Counted from the stretch's first letter, positions 17,226 through 26,806 are shown. The stretch: DNA of 64,000 nucleotides from a candidate division CSSED10-310 bacterium (GCA_016927905.1 JAFGLW010000031.1:154836-218835); one strand, 5' to 3'. The notes: generated from the letters alone by a model not told the origin. A program made the numbers and translations.

Positions 17226-18629
17226 TTATCGTTCGCCTTCCACAATCACAATGGGGCACAGGCCGCCGCCGGCGGAGATATTGATCACGGCCGCTTCCGA
17301 TGTCCGGCACATGCCGCCCGCGTGTTTCCCGCCGAACGCATAGAAATTCTGGTTCAGCTTCTTGGATTTCCACCTCAGATCAGGACTCACTTCCGGCAGC
17401 TCCATCTCCGGGATGGGCACGAATTCCTGGGCGACGTATTTCTGATCGGTGGTTGCAGCGAGGTGGATGGTTTCCTCCCATTCCGCCTGGGTTTTCACCG
17501 GACCGACGCATACGCCTTTGCCGCCGTAAAGGTCCATGGGTTTCAGAACGAGTGTCTCCCGGTTGGCCCGCACATATTCATACAGGTCGACCTGGGTTTT
17601 ACCGTCCGGTCCGAGCGTCTTGCGTTCCTGCATCAGCCGGGTCCACGGAACCGTATTCAAAACCACTTCGCGTTCCTCCGGCGTATACAGCTTCATGATC
17701 TCGGGATCCTGCAGGTGTTCCAGCAGGCTTTTGATGGCCGCCAGGATGGAGCGGATGGAGTTGCAGCAGCAGAAGGCATTGTCGCGGTAGGCTGCCCGCA
17801 ACGGTTTGATGTCGTCCCATACGTCGGTCCAGTTCCGGATCCAGCCCCGGCGGTAGAAGATGTCGATTTCCATTCCGGTGGGTGTATAGGCTTTGCCGTT
17901 CCGGTAATCGATGCTGGGGGGAGTTGCGAATTCGCATTGGTAGCCCTGGCGCTTGAAATCCTCCACGATCAGGAGAAATTCCGGGAAGGTCGTACCTTTG
18001 TCGGACACGATGGCGATGTTCGGAAGCAGCTTCTTGCCTCCCCATTCCCGGTAGGCCCTGAGAAGGCTGTACAGAATCTGGGGGATAAACCGGTCCGATC
18101 CCAGATAATATTCCCTTCGCAGTTCATCCATCACCGGTCCCTGTTCGATGATCTCGGTTTGAACATCGGAATACATGGGTCCCCCGGGCGAATCGGTATT
18201 GAACTCAATAAACTTGATGGTATCGTTCTCCACAAACGCATCGTTCCGCGTAATCCATATCCGTCGCTGGGTCCCGGTATCGCTTTCAACGAGTTCGGTT
18301 TCCTTGTCGGTCAGATTGAACATCGGTTTGAACCGGTCATTCTGGAAATACAGATTGGATACCTTTTCCAGAACATTCATGATGTGATTGGATACCCGTT
18401 CGATCTCATCCATCTGTCGCCGGGTGACAAAATAGGGCATGATGAATACCGGGAACGGTTTCCGGATAATATTGACCTCATCGCCCACATTGATGACACA
18501 GCCCCGTTCATGAAACCGATTGTTGGCATCCTCCAGAAGGTTTTTCGCCGGTGATTCCGGCGTATCCAGCCGAGTCAGGATCTCCCGGAACTCATTATTG
18601 ATTCTCTCGATGATTTTCGCGTCCGACAT
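17226..18629 (-). CDS. Circularly permuted ATP-grasp ligase, paralog 1 (proteasome-like cassette 1)
   Basis: This 467-residue protein has the circularly permuted ATP-grasp arrangement. Substrate and metal motifs come first (FIEFNTDSPGGPMYSDVQ, about 140-158; FYRRGW near 260), then the nucleotide-binding VLKPMDLYGGKGVCVG (about 358-373), and a C-terminal VINISAGGGL. The KPxxxYGGxGV and NISAGGG signatures match the CapZ/COG2308-like group, which joins carboxylates to amines with ATP. Two paralogs occur at 25220 and 42954. It is the last gene of a unit M20 peptidase - proteasome-like B - proteasome-like A - ATP-grasp, 51 bases after gene A, with GGAGG upstream of ATG 18629. It likely makes a peptide or amide linkage; the substrate is unknown. 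Confidence 0.8.
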   Translation of the reverse strand: MSDAKIIERINNEFREILTRLDTPESPAKNLLEDANNRFHERGCVINVGDEVNIIRKPFPVFIMPYFVTRRQMDEIERVSNHIMNVLEKVSNLYFQNDRFKPMFNLTDKETELVESDTGTQRRIWITRNDAFVENDTIKFIEFNTDSPGGPMYSDVQTEIIEQGPVMDELRREYYLGSDRFIPQILYSLLRAYREWGGKKLLPNIAIVSDKGTTFPEFLLIVEDFKRQGYQCEFATPPSIDYRNGKAYTPTGMEIDIFYRRGWIRNWTDVWDDIKPLRAAYRDNAFCCCNSIRSILAAIKSLLEHLQDPEIMKLYTPEEREVVLNTVPWTRLMQERKTLGPDGKTQVDLYEYVRANRETLVLKPMDLYGGKGVCVGPVKTQAEWEETIHLAATTDQKYVAQEFVPIPEMELPEVSPDLRWKSKKLNQNFYAFGGKHAGGMCRTSEAAVINISAGGGLCPIVIVEGER

Positions 18630-18680
18630 TTTTTTAATTTCCTCCTTAACGGGATAGTGTGATCTCCAGAGAACCCGATC

Positions 18681-19751
18681 TTATTTGTTTTTGCTTTCCT
18701 TGGCAAGCAGTTTTTCCACCGGTTTGTATCCTCTCAGATAGCGGGACAGGGCGGTTCGATTCCGGCATCTTTGAAACAGTTTTCGTTCGGCCCGATCGAA
18801 TGGAACATTTCCGAAAACCAGATCGCCGACGGTATCGAACGCCATTTTTTTGGTAATGATCTCACCTTTGTAAGCTCCCACCACTTCCGAAGCCAGTTTT
18901 GCGCGTTCGTCTGTGATTTCAAGCAGTCTTTCTGAATTCGATTTCCGGCCGTCGATGACCGTTATATTGTAATAACCTCCGACACCGATGTTATTCCTGC
19001 AGGCAAGATTGGTTGCATGAATGATGGACATCATGGATTCGACCGGATCGAGTTTAACTCTGCGTTCCTGGAGGGTTTTGGTGCTGAGGAAATCCGCGAA
19101 TGCCAGATCAGACGTATCCTGACCCGAGCCGATGGACTGGAAAGCCGCCTGAACCGGTTCATATGAGAAAGTCATCATGTTGAAATAATAAATCCTGAAC
19201 CCTTCCTGGGGCTCGTATCCGGACAGGATGCCCCGGTTGACATACAGGAATCCAAGGTTGGGATAGCGGCCTTTCCAGGACATCGCCGCCTGGGCATCGT
19301 CGATGATTTCCTTCTGATTGATTTCGACCTTGCTGTCCCCGCTCATGTAATATCCCCGGATCAGATCCGTTCCCTTGAAACCGTACTGGTGAACCAGGTA
19401 ATCGTCGACATGATTCCGTTTCATCGACGACAAAAGGGTAAAGATACGATCAGCGATATCCCGGATGGTCAGAAATTGATCGGATTTGCCGCTTATCCGG
19501 ATTTTCCGGTTTTCCGCTTCGTCTTCCAGGAACCGGTAGGAACGGGTTTTGATTTCTTCGCTGATCGAGCTGGTGCCCGATCCCCCATAGGCCGCAGCAA
19601 CTCCGTACCGCTTCTGTATTTCAGGTGGTATGATGGACTGGATTTTATCTCCCACGTCGCCTTTTCGGGACATATCGCCCCAGCTGACCTGTTCGTCACA
19701 CACCATGGCTCCGGAAAATTCATCAAAGCGGATTGCATTGACCACCGTCAT
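18681..19751 (-). CDS. Proteasome-like Ntn-hydrolase, catalytic-type subunit (cassette 1, gene A)
   Basis: This 356-residue protein has a proteasome-type layout. The N-terminus reads MTVVNAIRFDEFSGAMVCDE, so removal of Met would expose a Thr nucleophile. Asp19 and Lys36 (DKIQSI) sit where proteasome Asp17 and Lys33 do. Later come YGGSGTSS (near 55), ILSGYEPQEGFRIYYF (near 175-190) and SIGSG (near 207), which parallel the LAGYD...LY and AIGSG elements of beta subunits. The usual RDxxSGG is changed to NNIGVGG. It is about 100 residues longer than standard subunits, with an inserted helical region at about 70-165. It overlaps gene B by 4 bases, with GAGGAGG upstream. No AAA+ unfoldase is near, so substrates are likely small peptides. 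Confidence 0.7.
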   Translation of the reverse strand: MTVVNAIRFDEFSGAMVCDEQVSWGDMSRKGDVGDKIQSIIPPEIQKRYGVAAAYGGSGTSSISEEIKTRSYRFLEDEAENRKIRISGKSDQFLTIRDIADRIFTLLSSMKRNHVDDYLVHQYGFKGTDLIRGYYMSGDSKVEINQKEIIDDAQAAMSWKGRYPNLGFLYVNRGILSGYEPQEGFRIYYFNMMTFSYEPVQAAFQSIGSGQDTSDLAFADFLSTKTLQERRVKLDPVESMMSIIHATNLACRNNIGVGGYYNITVIDGRKSNSERLLEITDERAKLASEVVGAYKGEIITKKMAFDTVGDLVFGNVPFDRAERKLFQRCRNRTALSRYLRGYKPVEKLLAKESKNK

Positions 19752-20803
19752 CGCCTTGCCTCCTCAGCCTGGATCCTGCTTTTGTATCCTCTCAGAAAAT
19801 GTTCCATTTCCCGGTGGTTTTGAGTCGATTTCAAGAATTCCGCTTCAACCCGGTCGAGATCGATGTCATCCAGCACCAGGTTCTTCACCAGTTTCATTGC
19901 CGCGGGTTTTCCGATGAATCCGTGCACCCATGCGGTCACGATTTCCTGGGCCAATTTTGCGCCGTGACCCGTATATTCCCGGTACCGCTGGACATGTGTT
20001 TTTCCTTCTCCGGTAATCAGGACGAACTGGGGATACCCGCCCACTTCATGATTGAACCTGGTTGCCGCTTCCAGAGCCGTGATCAGGGCCAGGAGCGCTT
20101 CTTCCTGTTTTATTCCCTTTCGCCGCTCCTTCAACCCGCGATTCCGGAAGAAATCGATGAACGCCAGGTTCGCCGCATCGCTGCCTTTCCCGATGCTTTC
20201 GAACAGACCCGAACCCAGGAACATGTTTCCCGCTTTTCCGCTCCATTCATACCAATGAAAGCCATTGCGGGAATCCACACCGGCGATCAGGGCGCTGATC
20301 TCGAAAAGAGATCTGGTATGTGCAGATTTATCGTCGTATTTCAGCCATTTAAGCGCATCGGAACGGATCATTTCCTGTTTGATCTCGATGCGTTCTCCGT
20401 CCCGCTCAAAGTATCCCCGATTCAGATCATCCACGGTAAATCCGTAGACGAATCCCAGCTGATCATTGATCCGCTTGCGAATCAACCCGTCTATTTCCCG
20501 GATGGCGATCTGGGCGATTTCCTTCAGTGAGCGAATGGGATCCTTCCGACCTTCGGATGCTGGATCACTGACGGTTCTCTTCAGTTGTTTCTGGACATTC
20601 AATACCGCCTCATGGGTCACGGACGGATCCCCCTCGATTCCGATGACCGCCTCCATGCCGGTCGATTCGCAGAATTCGGGCGGCAGCAGGGATTGAAGAT
20701 TGTCCAGCGACAGGGTTCTCCGGGTGCCTCTCCGCCAGAATTCCTCATCGGCAAGAAGAACACCGGAACGGTCATCGATGCGGATCAGGTTGATCAGAGC
20801 CAT
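19748..20803 (-). CDS. Proteasome-like Ntn-hydrolase homologue, probably non-catalytic subunit (cassette 1, gene B)
   Basis: This 351-residue protein is a paralog of gene A with the same layout: NLIRIDDRSGVLLADEE at the N-terminus, ALIAGVDSRNGFHWYEW in the middle, SIGKG in place of SIGSG, and HEVGGY later. The residue after Met is Ala, the position of the catalytic Lys is Asn35, and GSG has become GKG, so three active-site positions differ from gene A. It is probably a structural or substrate-binding partner. The C-terminus (HFLRGYKSRIQAEEARR) matches the LRGYKP motif of A. ATG 20803 has GGGAGGA upstream. It lies 30 bases after the M20 peptidase gene and overlaps A by 4 bases. Confidence 0.65.
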   Translation of the reverse strand: MALINLIRIDDRSGVLLADEEFWRRGTRRTLSLDNLQSLLPPEFCESTGMEAVIGIEGDPSVTHEAVLNVQKQLKRTVSDPASEGRKDPIRSLKEIAQIAIREIDGLIRKRINDQLGFVYGFTVDDLNRGYFERDGERIEIKQEMIRSDALKWLKYDDKSAHTRSLFEISALIAGVDSRNGFHWYEWSGKAGNMFLGSGLFESIGKGSDAANLAFIDFFRNRGLKERRKGIKQEEALLALITALEAATRFNHEVGGYPQFVLITGEGKTHVQRYREYTGHGAKLAQEIVTAWVHGFIGKPAAMKLVKNLVLDDIDLDRVEAEFLKSTQNHREMEHFLRGYKSRIQAEEARR

Positions 20804-20833
20804 GATTCCTCCCGATATCTACAGTATATCCCG

Positions 20834-22078
20834 CTACATCGTCAGATCTGCCGCGATGAGGCAGATCAGGTGAGCAAACGTCACGAGTTGCTTGATTTCG
20901 ACGTATTCATTCGCCATATGGAATGCCGTGTCATCACCCGGCCCGAAGGCAACAGCGAGAATTCCATGCTCGTTCATCCCCTTTGCGAATGTCCCGCCAC
21001 CCAGACCGAACGGTTCCGGGAGAAGACCGAACGCCCGGGCGTTGGCCTGGATGGATTTCACGAGGATATTGTCCGGATCGATGGCGTGAGGAAGTGACGC
21101 ATCGCCGATGGAAAATTCGAAATCATCCGCGATCCGCAACGACAGCATTTTCATTTCATCCCGTACGCCTTCCGGTGTCTGACCGGGAACGATCCGGCAG
21201 TCGATATCACAGGTACACTCGCTGGGTACGATATTGGAGGCAGCTCCCCCGTGTATTTCCCCGACATTGACGGTCGGTTTTCGCAGGATAGGATCTTCGA
21301 CATATTGAAATGTGTGATGTTCCAGTTCAGCCAGAAACCGAGCCATTTTGTTGATCGCATTCACTCCCAGATGCGGAGTGGACCCGTGGGCCTGTTTCCC
21401 GACTGCCCGGACCGTTATCACCATCCGGCCTTTCTCGGCGATGTCGATCTTCTTCATGTTCTCCCCGATATCGGGAATGATCGCATAGGCGGGCGAAATG
21501 AGGTTTTCTTCCATCAGGTAATGAATGCCGTAGTCCACGCCGTCCGGATCCCCGGCTTCTTCATCGGCCAGAGCGGATATCTGAAGCTGACCGGTGATGC
21601 TTTCGTCCGCCCCGATGTCCTTTATCACTTTGGCCGCCAGCAGGGAAGATGCCAGCGGACCCTTGTTGTCCAGCACGCCCCGGCCGTACACGAATCCGTC
21701 CCTGCGGGTCATGACGAATGGATCTGTTTCCCATCCGGAACCCGGCGGAACGATATCCATGTGACAGGCGATAAACAGAATTTTCGAATGATCCTCCCCT
21801 TTCCCGAGATATCCGATGACGTTAGGACGCCCTTTTTGTCTTTCGAACACATCATATCGGATACCCCACGAATCGAATTCCCGCTGGACGATCTCCGCCA
21901 CCCGCCATTCCTCACCTCGAATCGTCAGGTAATCGAAGTTCCCCAGTTTGCTGGTTGGTACATTGACGGTACGTTTCGAAACCATCTCCCCCAGAATCCG
22001 GAGAATTTCCGTTTCAATGACGCTGCTGTGTGCGGTGAAATATTCATTGATCGCAGCTTTCAGTTTTTCCTGTGACAT
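20834..22078 (-). CDS. M20-family metallopeptidase (ArgE/DapE/dipeptidase-like)
   Basis: This 414-residue, dizinc-type amidohydrolase or peptidase has the conserved ligands in order: ACHMDIVPPG, GVLDNKGP, ADEEAGDPDG, IPDIGE and, near the end, DDTAFHMANEY. The dimerisation-domain motif KQAHGSTPHLGVNAI is also present. Members hydrolyse dipeptides or N-acyl amino acids in the cytosol. The start is ATG 22078, preceded by GGAAGGAG; a longer frame starts at 22102 without a good ribosome site. It is the first gene of the unit with the proteasome-like pair and ATP-grasp gene, so it probably finishes or reverses the peptide chemistry of that system. Confidence 0.85.
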   Translation of the reverse strand: MSQEKLKAAINEYFTAHSSVIETEILRILGEMVSKRTVNVPTSKLGNFDYLTIRGEEWRVAEIVQREFDSWGIRYDVFERQKGRPNVIGYLGKGEDHSKILFIACHMDIVPPGSGWETDPFVMTRRDGFVYGRGVLDNKGPLASSLLAAKVIKDIGADESITGQLQISALADEEAGDPDGVDYGIHYLMEENLISPAYAIIPDIGENMKKIDIAEKGRMVITVRAVGKQAHGSTPHLGVNAINKMARFLAELEHHTFQYVEDPILRKPTVNVGEIHGGAASNIVPSECTCDIDCRIVPGQTPEGVRDEMKMLSLRIADDFEFSIGDASLPHAIDPDNILVKSIQANARAFGLLPEPFGLGGGTFAKGMNEHGILAVAFGPGDDTAFHMANEYVEIKQLVTFAHLICLIAADLTM

Positions 22079-22304
22079 GCAATTTCTCCTTCCGTTGATC
22101 ACCCGCTGAAAATCGATCGAATCTTATCGAAGCAGATTTTCCAGGTCAAATTCACTTGAAATGCGATGCTGTTTCAAGGACAATTTCAGCAGGAAATTTG
22201 ACTTCCCTGGATAACTGAGGTAGACAATAACAGGGTGGAATGATTAACGAAATGAGTATTTTCCTGATAATTGAAATATTTAATCCAATTGGGAGGAACG
22301 TTAC

Positions 22305-25154
22305 ATGAAGTCGCATTTTGCACTCCTTCTGACACCATCTGTCCTGATTTTATCAGTTTTGATGATGGTGACGGGATCTGTCCGGGCGGATACCGCCAGA
22401 GGTCCGGGCATTCTACAAAATACCGAACTTGTCATTGTGAGCGATTTTCAACCTGATAAATACCCCGGGTTCGACGATCAGCCCGGAGATCCGATCGAAA
22501 CTTTCAACATCGACTGGGCGGAAAATCCGAAAGGCTTGTGCTATTACCCTCCGGCCAATTACGTTCAGTTCGCGCATGACGGCGGCGAGGGTAGAGCCTC
22601 CATGTACAACATCGATACGATGGCCGGCCATGTCGTCATCAACACGATCCAGTTTTCCGATGTAAATCCCGAATGGCCAAGTACTCTGGACCCGAAAGAC
22701 GGAGTCGGATTCGATCCCATCGCTGGAACGTTTTTCGCCGTGGATTTAAACGGTGACGGCGGCACCACGCGGGAAGATTACATCATCGAGTATGACACAA
22801 CCGGGTTGATCAGCAATGGATGGGAAACGGACGGTATCGGTAACGACAGTTCGGACGGTTCCGCAATCGACCGGATCACCGACATCGCGGTTGTGCCCGG
22901 TTCGCCGCCCCGCTTTTTCGTCACCAGTGTCGTTTCGACGGAAGTCACTGAAATTGCACTGATCCGTTCGGGTATGTGGGTGGACGATACCTGGAGCACG
23001 GTTACTTCCTGGCCGGTCACCGATATAACCTTGCCATACGGTATCGACTATGATGCGCAGAACGGTGTTCTGTACGTCGCCGATTTCGAGTCCACCAATA
23101 TCTCTGCTGTCGATCTGTCCGGTACATTCCTGGGATCGTTCAGATGTTCCGCCGGTGTGTACAACACCGGAGTGACTTTTGTGGAGGGAGCTCCCGTTCC
23201 CGAGGTCTGGGTAATGGATCCGGAAAGCACTCAGTGCAAACGGTGCCAGGCTTTCAGTTTCGCCACACCGACTCCCACTCCCACCACCACATCCCCACCG
23301 CCCACCGACACGCCCGCCGGCCCCAGCCCGACACCCTCTCATACGCCTTCCGAACCCACGCCGACCCCCGATCTGGGTGTGGAACTGAGTCCCGATCTGG
23401 TCGAAGACCTGGAATGCTACGATTTCACCTATTTCGTTGATTTCACCGTCGCCAATTACACCGGCATCGAGGATTCGTTCGATATTTCCTACATTTCCGA
23501 CTGGCCAATCAGCGGACCGGCGACGATCGGTCCCATTCCCTATGGCGAGATGGATATTTTCACCTGCAGCATCACTTTGGACACGCGCGATAACATCGTC
23601 TCCGAAATCACGGTCACAAGCCAGACCAATCCGATGTACACCGATACTTCATACGTCGATCTGACCGCAACCAACCATGAAATGCTTCTCGGCGAATCGA
23701 TGCCCCATGCCCGGGGTTACCATGCCTTGGTCTGTGAAGGTACGAATTTCTGGGCACTGGGCGGATCGGACACGGAGGGACTTGTGGATGCTGTTGAAAA
23801 ATACAACCTCTCCACAGACTCGTGGGATCCGGGAACCGTCTGGTCGACGCCCCTGACCTATATTGATGCCGTTTTCTATGGAGAGCAAATCTTCATACCA
23901 GGAGGATACAACCTAACGACCTTCGAAACAACAACCTATACTTATGAAACTGCTTCCGGAACCTGGTCCACCACGCATCCGGCCCTGACCGCAAACGCGG
24001 GCTACAGCACGACGTTGTTCGCTGGAGAAATCTATCGTATTGGAGGGTCTCCGCTATCCACCTGGCCGGATCCCCAGAGGCAATTCGCCAAGATGAACCC
24101 TGCCATGGGCTGGACACCTCTGTCTCCATGCTGGACCAAGAGACTCTGGTCGGCGTTCGGCACGGTCGGCGATGTGCTGGTTGTGGCCGGTGGATTTGAC
24201 GGTACGACAGCCGTCGGTGCTACGGAATTCTGGAGAACCAGCATTGAACAATGGGATACTGGAGTGAATATGCCCGTTCCCGTCTATGCCGCTGCAGACG
24301 CTGTCTTTGAAGGCAAATTGTGGGTTCTGGGCGGGATTGACGGTTCGGGTAACGAGCGGGATATCATCCAGACTTACAATCCCGGCACCAACACATGGAC
24401 CGTCGAAGCGATCAAGCTGATCCAGCCGAGAGCCTATTTCGATGCGGATGCAACGGAACAGAGGATCGTCGTTACCGGCGGGTGGTATCCCAATACCGTC
24501 GTTCACGACCTGACCGAAGTGATCGTTCCATGCGGTGCAGCGCCGACTCCACCCCCGACATTCACTCCGCCGCCGCCTCCAACCGATACGCCACTCGGCA
24601 CGAATACACCCACGCCGATCACCCCGACTCAAAATCCAACCGAAACATTCCCGCCCACTCCGACCCATGGACCGCCAACCAACACGCCCGTGATTCCGAC
24701 CAATACGCCCGTACCTCCTCCCACCAATACGCCCGTGATCCCCACCAACACGCCCGTGATCCCCACAAATACCCCGGTTGTCCCGACCAATACACCCTCA
24801 TGCGATGTGCTGGGTTGTGAAATCTACATGCCGCAAACGGTATTCAGAGCCGGTGATGAATGTTACTGCGACGTATATATCTGCAATCCCGGATCGGAAA
24901 CTTATCAGAACATTCCGGTTTTCGTCATTCTGGATGTTTACGGATGGTACTTCTTCGCCCCTTCATTTGAAGAATTCGATTTCTATCAGATGAATATTGT
25001 TCCCGGTTTGACGACGATCAATGTTCTGCCCAGCTTCACCTGGCCGAGCGGTGTGGGATCGGCATTCGGCATCCTGTGGTACGCGGGCATGACCGATCCG
25101 GGTATCACCCAGTTGTTCGGAGAATATGGGATATTCACATTCGGGTGGATGTAA
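22305..25154 (+). CDS. Secreted Kelch/beta-propeller protein with Thr-Pro-rich linkers and ITQLFGE-type C-terminal domain
   Basis: This 949-residue exported protein has an N-terminal signal helix (about 1-29), a first region (30-320) that resembles a propeller with calcium-type loops (DLNGDGGTTRED), and a Thr/Pro-rich linker (about 320-365). A beta-sandwich-like segment (365-460) and a Kelch-type propeller (about 460-740; WALGGSDTEG, WVLGGIDGSG) follow. A second linker of NTPVIPT units (742-830) leads to a C-terminal domain (831-949) that ends WYAGMTDPGITQLFGEYGIF and FTFGWM. GGGAGGAA precedes ATG 22305. A strong terminator follows. The C-terminal domain recurs as relics elsewhere in the window, which suggests a family of surface proteins; an anchoring or sorting role is only a guess. 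Confidence 0.8.
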   Translation: MKSHFALLLTPSVLILSVLMMVTGSVRADTARGPGILQNTELVIVSDFQPDKYPGFDDQPGDPIETFNIDWAENPKGLCYYPPANYVQFAHDGGEGRASMYNIDTMAGHVVINTIQFSDVNPEWPSTLDPKDGVGFDPIAGTFFAVDLNGDGGTTREDYIIEYDTTGLISNGWETDGIGNDSSDGSAIDRITDIAVVPGSPPRFFVTSVVSTEVTEIALIRSGMWVDDTWSTVTSWPVTDITLPYGIDYDAQNGVLYVADFESTNISAVDLSGTFLGSFRCSAGVYNTGVTFVEGAPVPEVWVMDPESTQCKRCQAFSFATPTPTPTTTSPPPTDTPAGPSPTPSHTPSEPTPTPDLGVELSPDLVEDLECYDFTYFVDFTVANYTGIEDSFDISYISDWPISGPATIGPIPYGEMDIFTCSITLDTRDNIVSEITVTSQTNPMYTDTSYVDLTATNHEMLLGESMPHARGYHALVCEGTNFWALGGSDTEGLVDAVEKYNLSTDSWDPGTVWSTPLTYIDAVFYGEQIFIPGGYNLTTFETTTYTYETASGTWSTTHPALTANAGYSTTLFAGEIYRIGGSPLSTWPDPQRQFAKMNPAMGWTPLSPCWTKRLWSAFGTVGDVLVVAGGFDGTTAVGATEFWRTSIEQWDTGVNMPVPVYAAADAVFEGKLWVLGGIDGSGNERDIIQTYNPGTNTWTVEAIKLIQPRAYFDADATEQRIVVTGGWYPNTVVHDLTEVIVPCGAAPTPPPTFTPPPPPTDTPLGTNTPTPITPTQNPTETFPPTPTHGPPTNTPVIPTNTPVPPPTNTPVIPTNTPVIPTNTPVVPTNTPSCDVLGCEIYMPQTVFRAGDECYCDVYICNPGSETYQNIPVFVILDVYGWYFFAPSFEEFDFYQMNIVPGLTTINVLPSFTWPSGVGSAFGILWYAGMTDPGITQLFGEYGIFTFGWM
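24681..24800 (+). repeat. in-gene tandem repeat of a 21-base unit (NTPVIPT)
   Basis: About five to six copies of a 21-base unit close to AATACGCCCGTGATCCCCAC encode NTPVIPT variants (NTPVIPT, NTPVPPP, NTPVIPT, NTPVIPT, NTPVVPT). It forms the flexible linker before the C-terminal domain and is likely to vary in copy number by slippage. Confidence 0.85.
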
Positions 25155-25169
25155 TCACATTCTGCTTAC

Positions 25170-25203
25170 AAAAAGCGGGGATTTCGTCCCCGCTTTTTTT
25201 ATT
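25170..25203 (+). terminator. rho-independent terminator after the Kelch-type gene
   Basis: The stem AAAAAGCGGGGA / TCCCCGCTTTTT with loop TTTCG is followed by a T-run, 15 bases after the stop at 25154. The A-run on the other side means it can also stop minus-strand transcription of the ATP-grasp gene that ends at 25220. Confidence 0.9.
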
Positions 25204-25219
25204 CCCCCGCTTTAAAATC

Positions 25220-26590
25220 TTACCGTCCGGACTCCACAACGCAGAAACTCACCAACGCACCACCGGCTGATATATTGATGACGCTGGAATCCGATGTCCG
25301 GCAGAACCCCCCCCCGAAATCTCCGGCGAATGTAAAGAAATTCACATTGATTTTCTTAGGTTCCCAGACGATCCGGTCATCCCGGACAACCGGAAACTCC
25401 TGCTCGGGAATCTTGACATATTCCTGAACGACATAGGGTGTTTTCAGGGCGGTTTCAATGGCGTTCTCCCATATCCCCAGATCAACATCCCGGCCGATGA
25501 CCACACCTTTTCCGCCGTATTCGGCATTGGGTTTAAGAACAAACAGTCTTCGATTCCTGCGGATATATTCGGCCAGATCAACCTTTCGTCCCTGATGAGT
25601 TGTTTTCCCTTCCTTCATGATTCTCGTCCATGGCAGATGCTTGCGCAGGATCACGCGTTCCTCGGGCGTGAACAGCCATTCCGTGGATTCATCAGTCATC
25701 ACTTCCAGTAGATTTTTGTTGTCACCCAGTTTCGAGGAAAGTGGATTGGCGAAAATAACGTTTCCGTCCCGGTATGCGTCGATCACCGGTTTCGCTTCCG
25801 CCGGGTGCCGGGAATAATCCCCGAGAACGCCCCGTCTGTAAATCAAATCGATCGGGTGATCGCCCTTTCTCAAAACAGTACCGTCGTATTCACACGTCCA
25901 TGGATCGGTAAAAATCGCCTGGTATCCTTCTTCCTGGAACAGTTCGGCGAAAAGCCGGAATTCCTCGACATTGGTCACATCGGGATTCCCCATGACTGCA
26001 ATACTCGGGTTGCCTGACTTGCCCGCATCTTTCCATGCAGAAAGCAGCGCTTTGAGAACTCTGGGTCGATACGGTTCGTACCTGAAAATGTAGTTTTGGT
26101 TCAGCCGCTTGAAAATCTCCATTTTCGCCAGGGCTTCCCATTGGATATCCGAGTAATAAGCCCCGCCGGGACTGTCGCAGTTGAATTCCAGAAACTTGTA
26201 GTCGCCATCATCCGGTACGATCGAATCCATCCGGGAAAAATAAATATGCCGGAACAATGGCCCCCCGATCTCCACCAGCGGTTTTTCGTCCTCGGTCAAC
26301 TCGTACATCGGACGGTATTCGGGAACCTCATAGTACATGTGAATCAGCTTTTCCTGGCATCCCAGCAGAATCCGGACGACGTTTGCATATTCTGAAATCC
26401 GGTCTACGGTCAGAAAATACGGCTTGATAAATGTAGGCAGGACCTTGCCGCGAGCCAGCGCCCGCCGTTTCTCCAGATAATAGTTCATATCCTCGATGTC
26501 CCGAACAATCATGCCGGGCGGATCGTCCAATTCCGTCATGAGATTTCTGAACTTCTTTTCAAGAACCGCTGTCATGTTGCTGGATTCCAT
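25220..26590 (-). CDS. Circularly permuted ATP-grasp ligase, paralog 2
   Basis: This 456-residue paralog of the gene at 17226 has FLEFNCDSPGGAYYSDIQ (about 145-162), IYRRGVLGDY near 255, LPWTRIMKEGKT near 325, the nucleotide loop VLKPNAEYGGKGVVIG (about 354-369) and the C-terminal RTSDSSVINISAGGAL. ATG 26590 has GAGGAGGG 7 bases upstream. It lies downstream of the second proteasome-like pair on the same strand, but an FG-GAP lipoprotein gene on the plus strand lies between them, so it must have its own promoter. The same three-gene content as cassette 1 suggests the same biochemical system with a different substrate. Confidence 0.8.
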   Translation of the reverse strand: MESSNMTAVLEKKFRNLMTELDDPPGMIVRDIEDMNYYLEKRRALARGKVLPTFIKPYFLTVDRISEYANVVRILLGCQEKLIHMYYEVPEYRPMYELTEDEKPLVEIGGPLFRHIYFSRMDSIVPDDGDYKFLEFNCDSPGGAYYSDIQWEALAKMEIFKRLNQNYIFRYEPYRPRVLKALLSAWKDAGKSGNPSIAVMGNPDVTNVEEFRLFAELFQEEGYQAIFTDPWTCEYDGTVLRKGDHPIDLIYRRGVLGDYSRHPAEAKPVIDAYRDGNVIFANPLSSKLGDNKNLLEVMTDESTEWLFTPEERVILRKHLPWTRIMKEGKTTHQGRKVDLAEYIRRNRRLFVLKPNAEYGGKGVVIGRDVDLGIWENAIETALKTPYVVQEYVKIPEQEFPVVRDDRIVWEPKKINVNFFTFAGDFGGGFCRTSDSSVINISAGGALVSFCVVESGR

Positions 26591-26806
26591 ATTTTCACCC
26601 TCCTCGGTCAGTCATCCCGATTCGAATTTTCAGCACTTTCCGGGAACAATGCCCGCCACTCGGAGCTTTCGAACGAATATTTTATCCGGAAATGGCCGAA
26701 CATGCAAAATACCGGCAGGTATCTCCCGGAAAGCTTTGAACGGTCAATTTGGACCCGAACACCGGATATGGTATAGTTGCGACTTCGATGCGGGAAGGAG
26801 GAGAAC

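Noticed and set aside
17172..18554. Long plus-strand ORF (460 codons) opposite the ATP-grasp gene
   Set aside because: Shadow of the minus-strand gene: no family features, no ribosome site, and the minus frame has clear ATP-grasp motifs. The same applies to similar antisense frames at 737-1240, 7844-8659, 40487-41704 and 43071-44429.
18681..20803. Naming the proteasome-like genes as Anbu
   Set aside because: They are about 100 residues longer, occur as unequal pairs and lack the typical alpha-E and transglutaminase neighbours, so only the fold-level call is supported.
24681..24800. Repeat array as a CRISPR
   Set aside because: The 21-base units are contiguous, without spacers, and encode an in-frame NTPVIPT linker.
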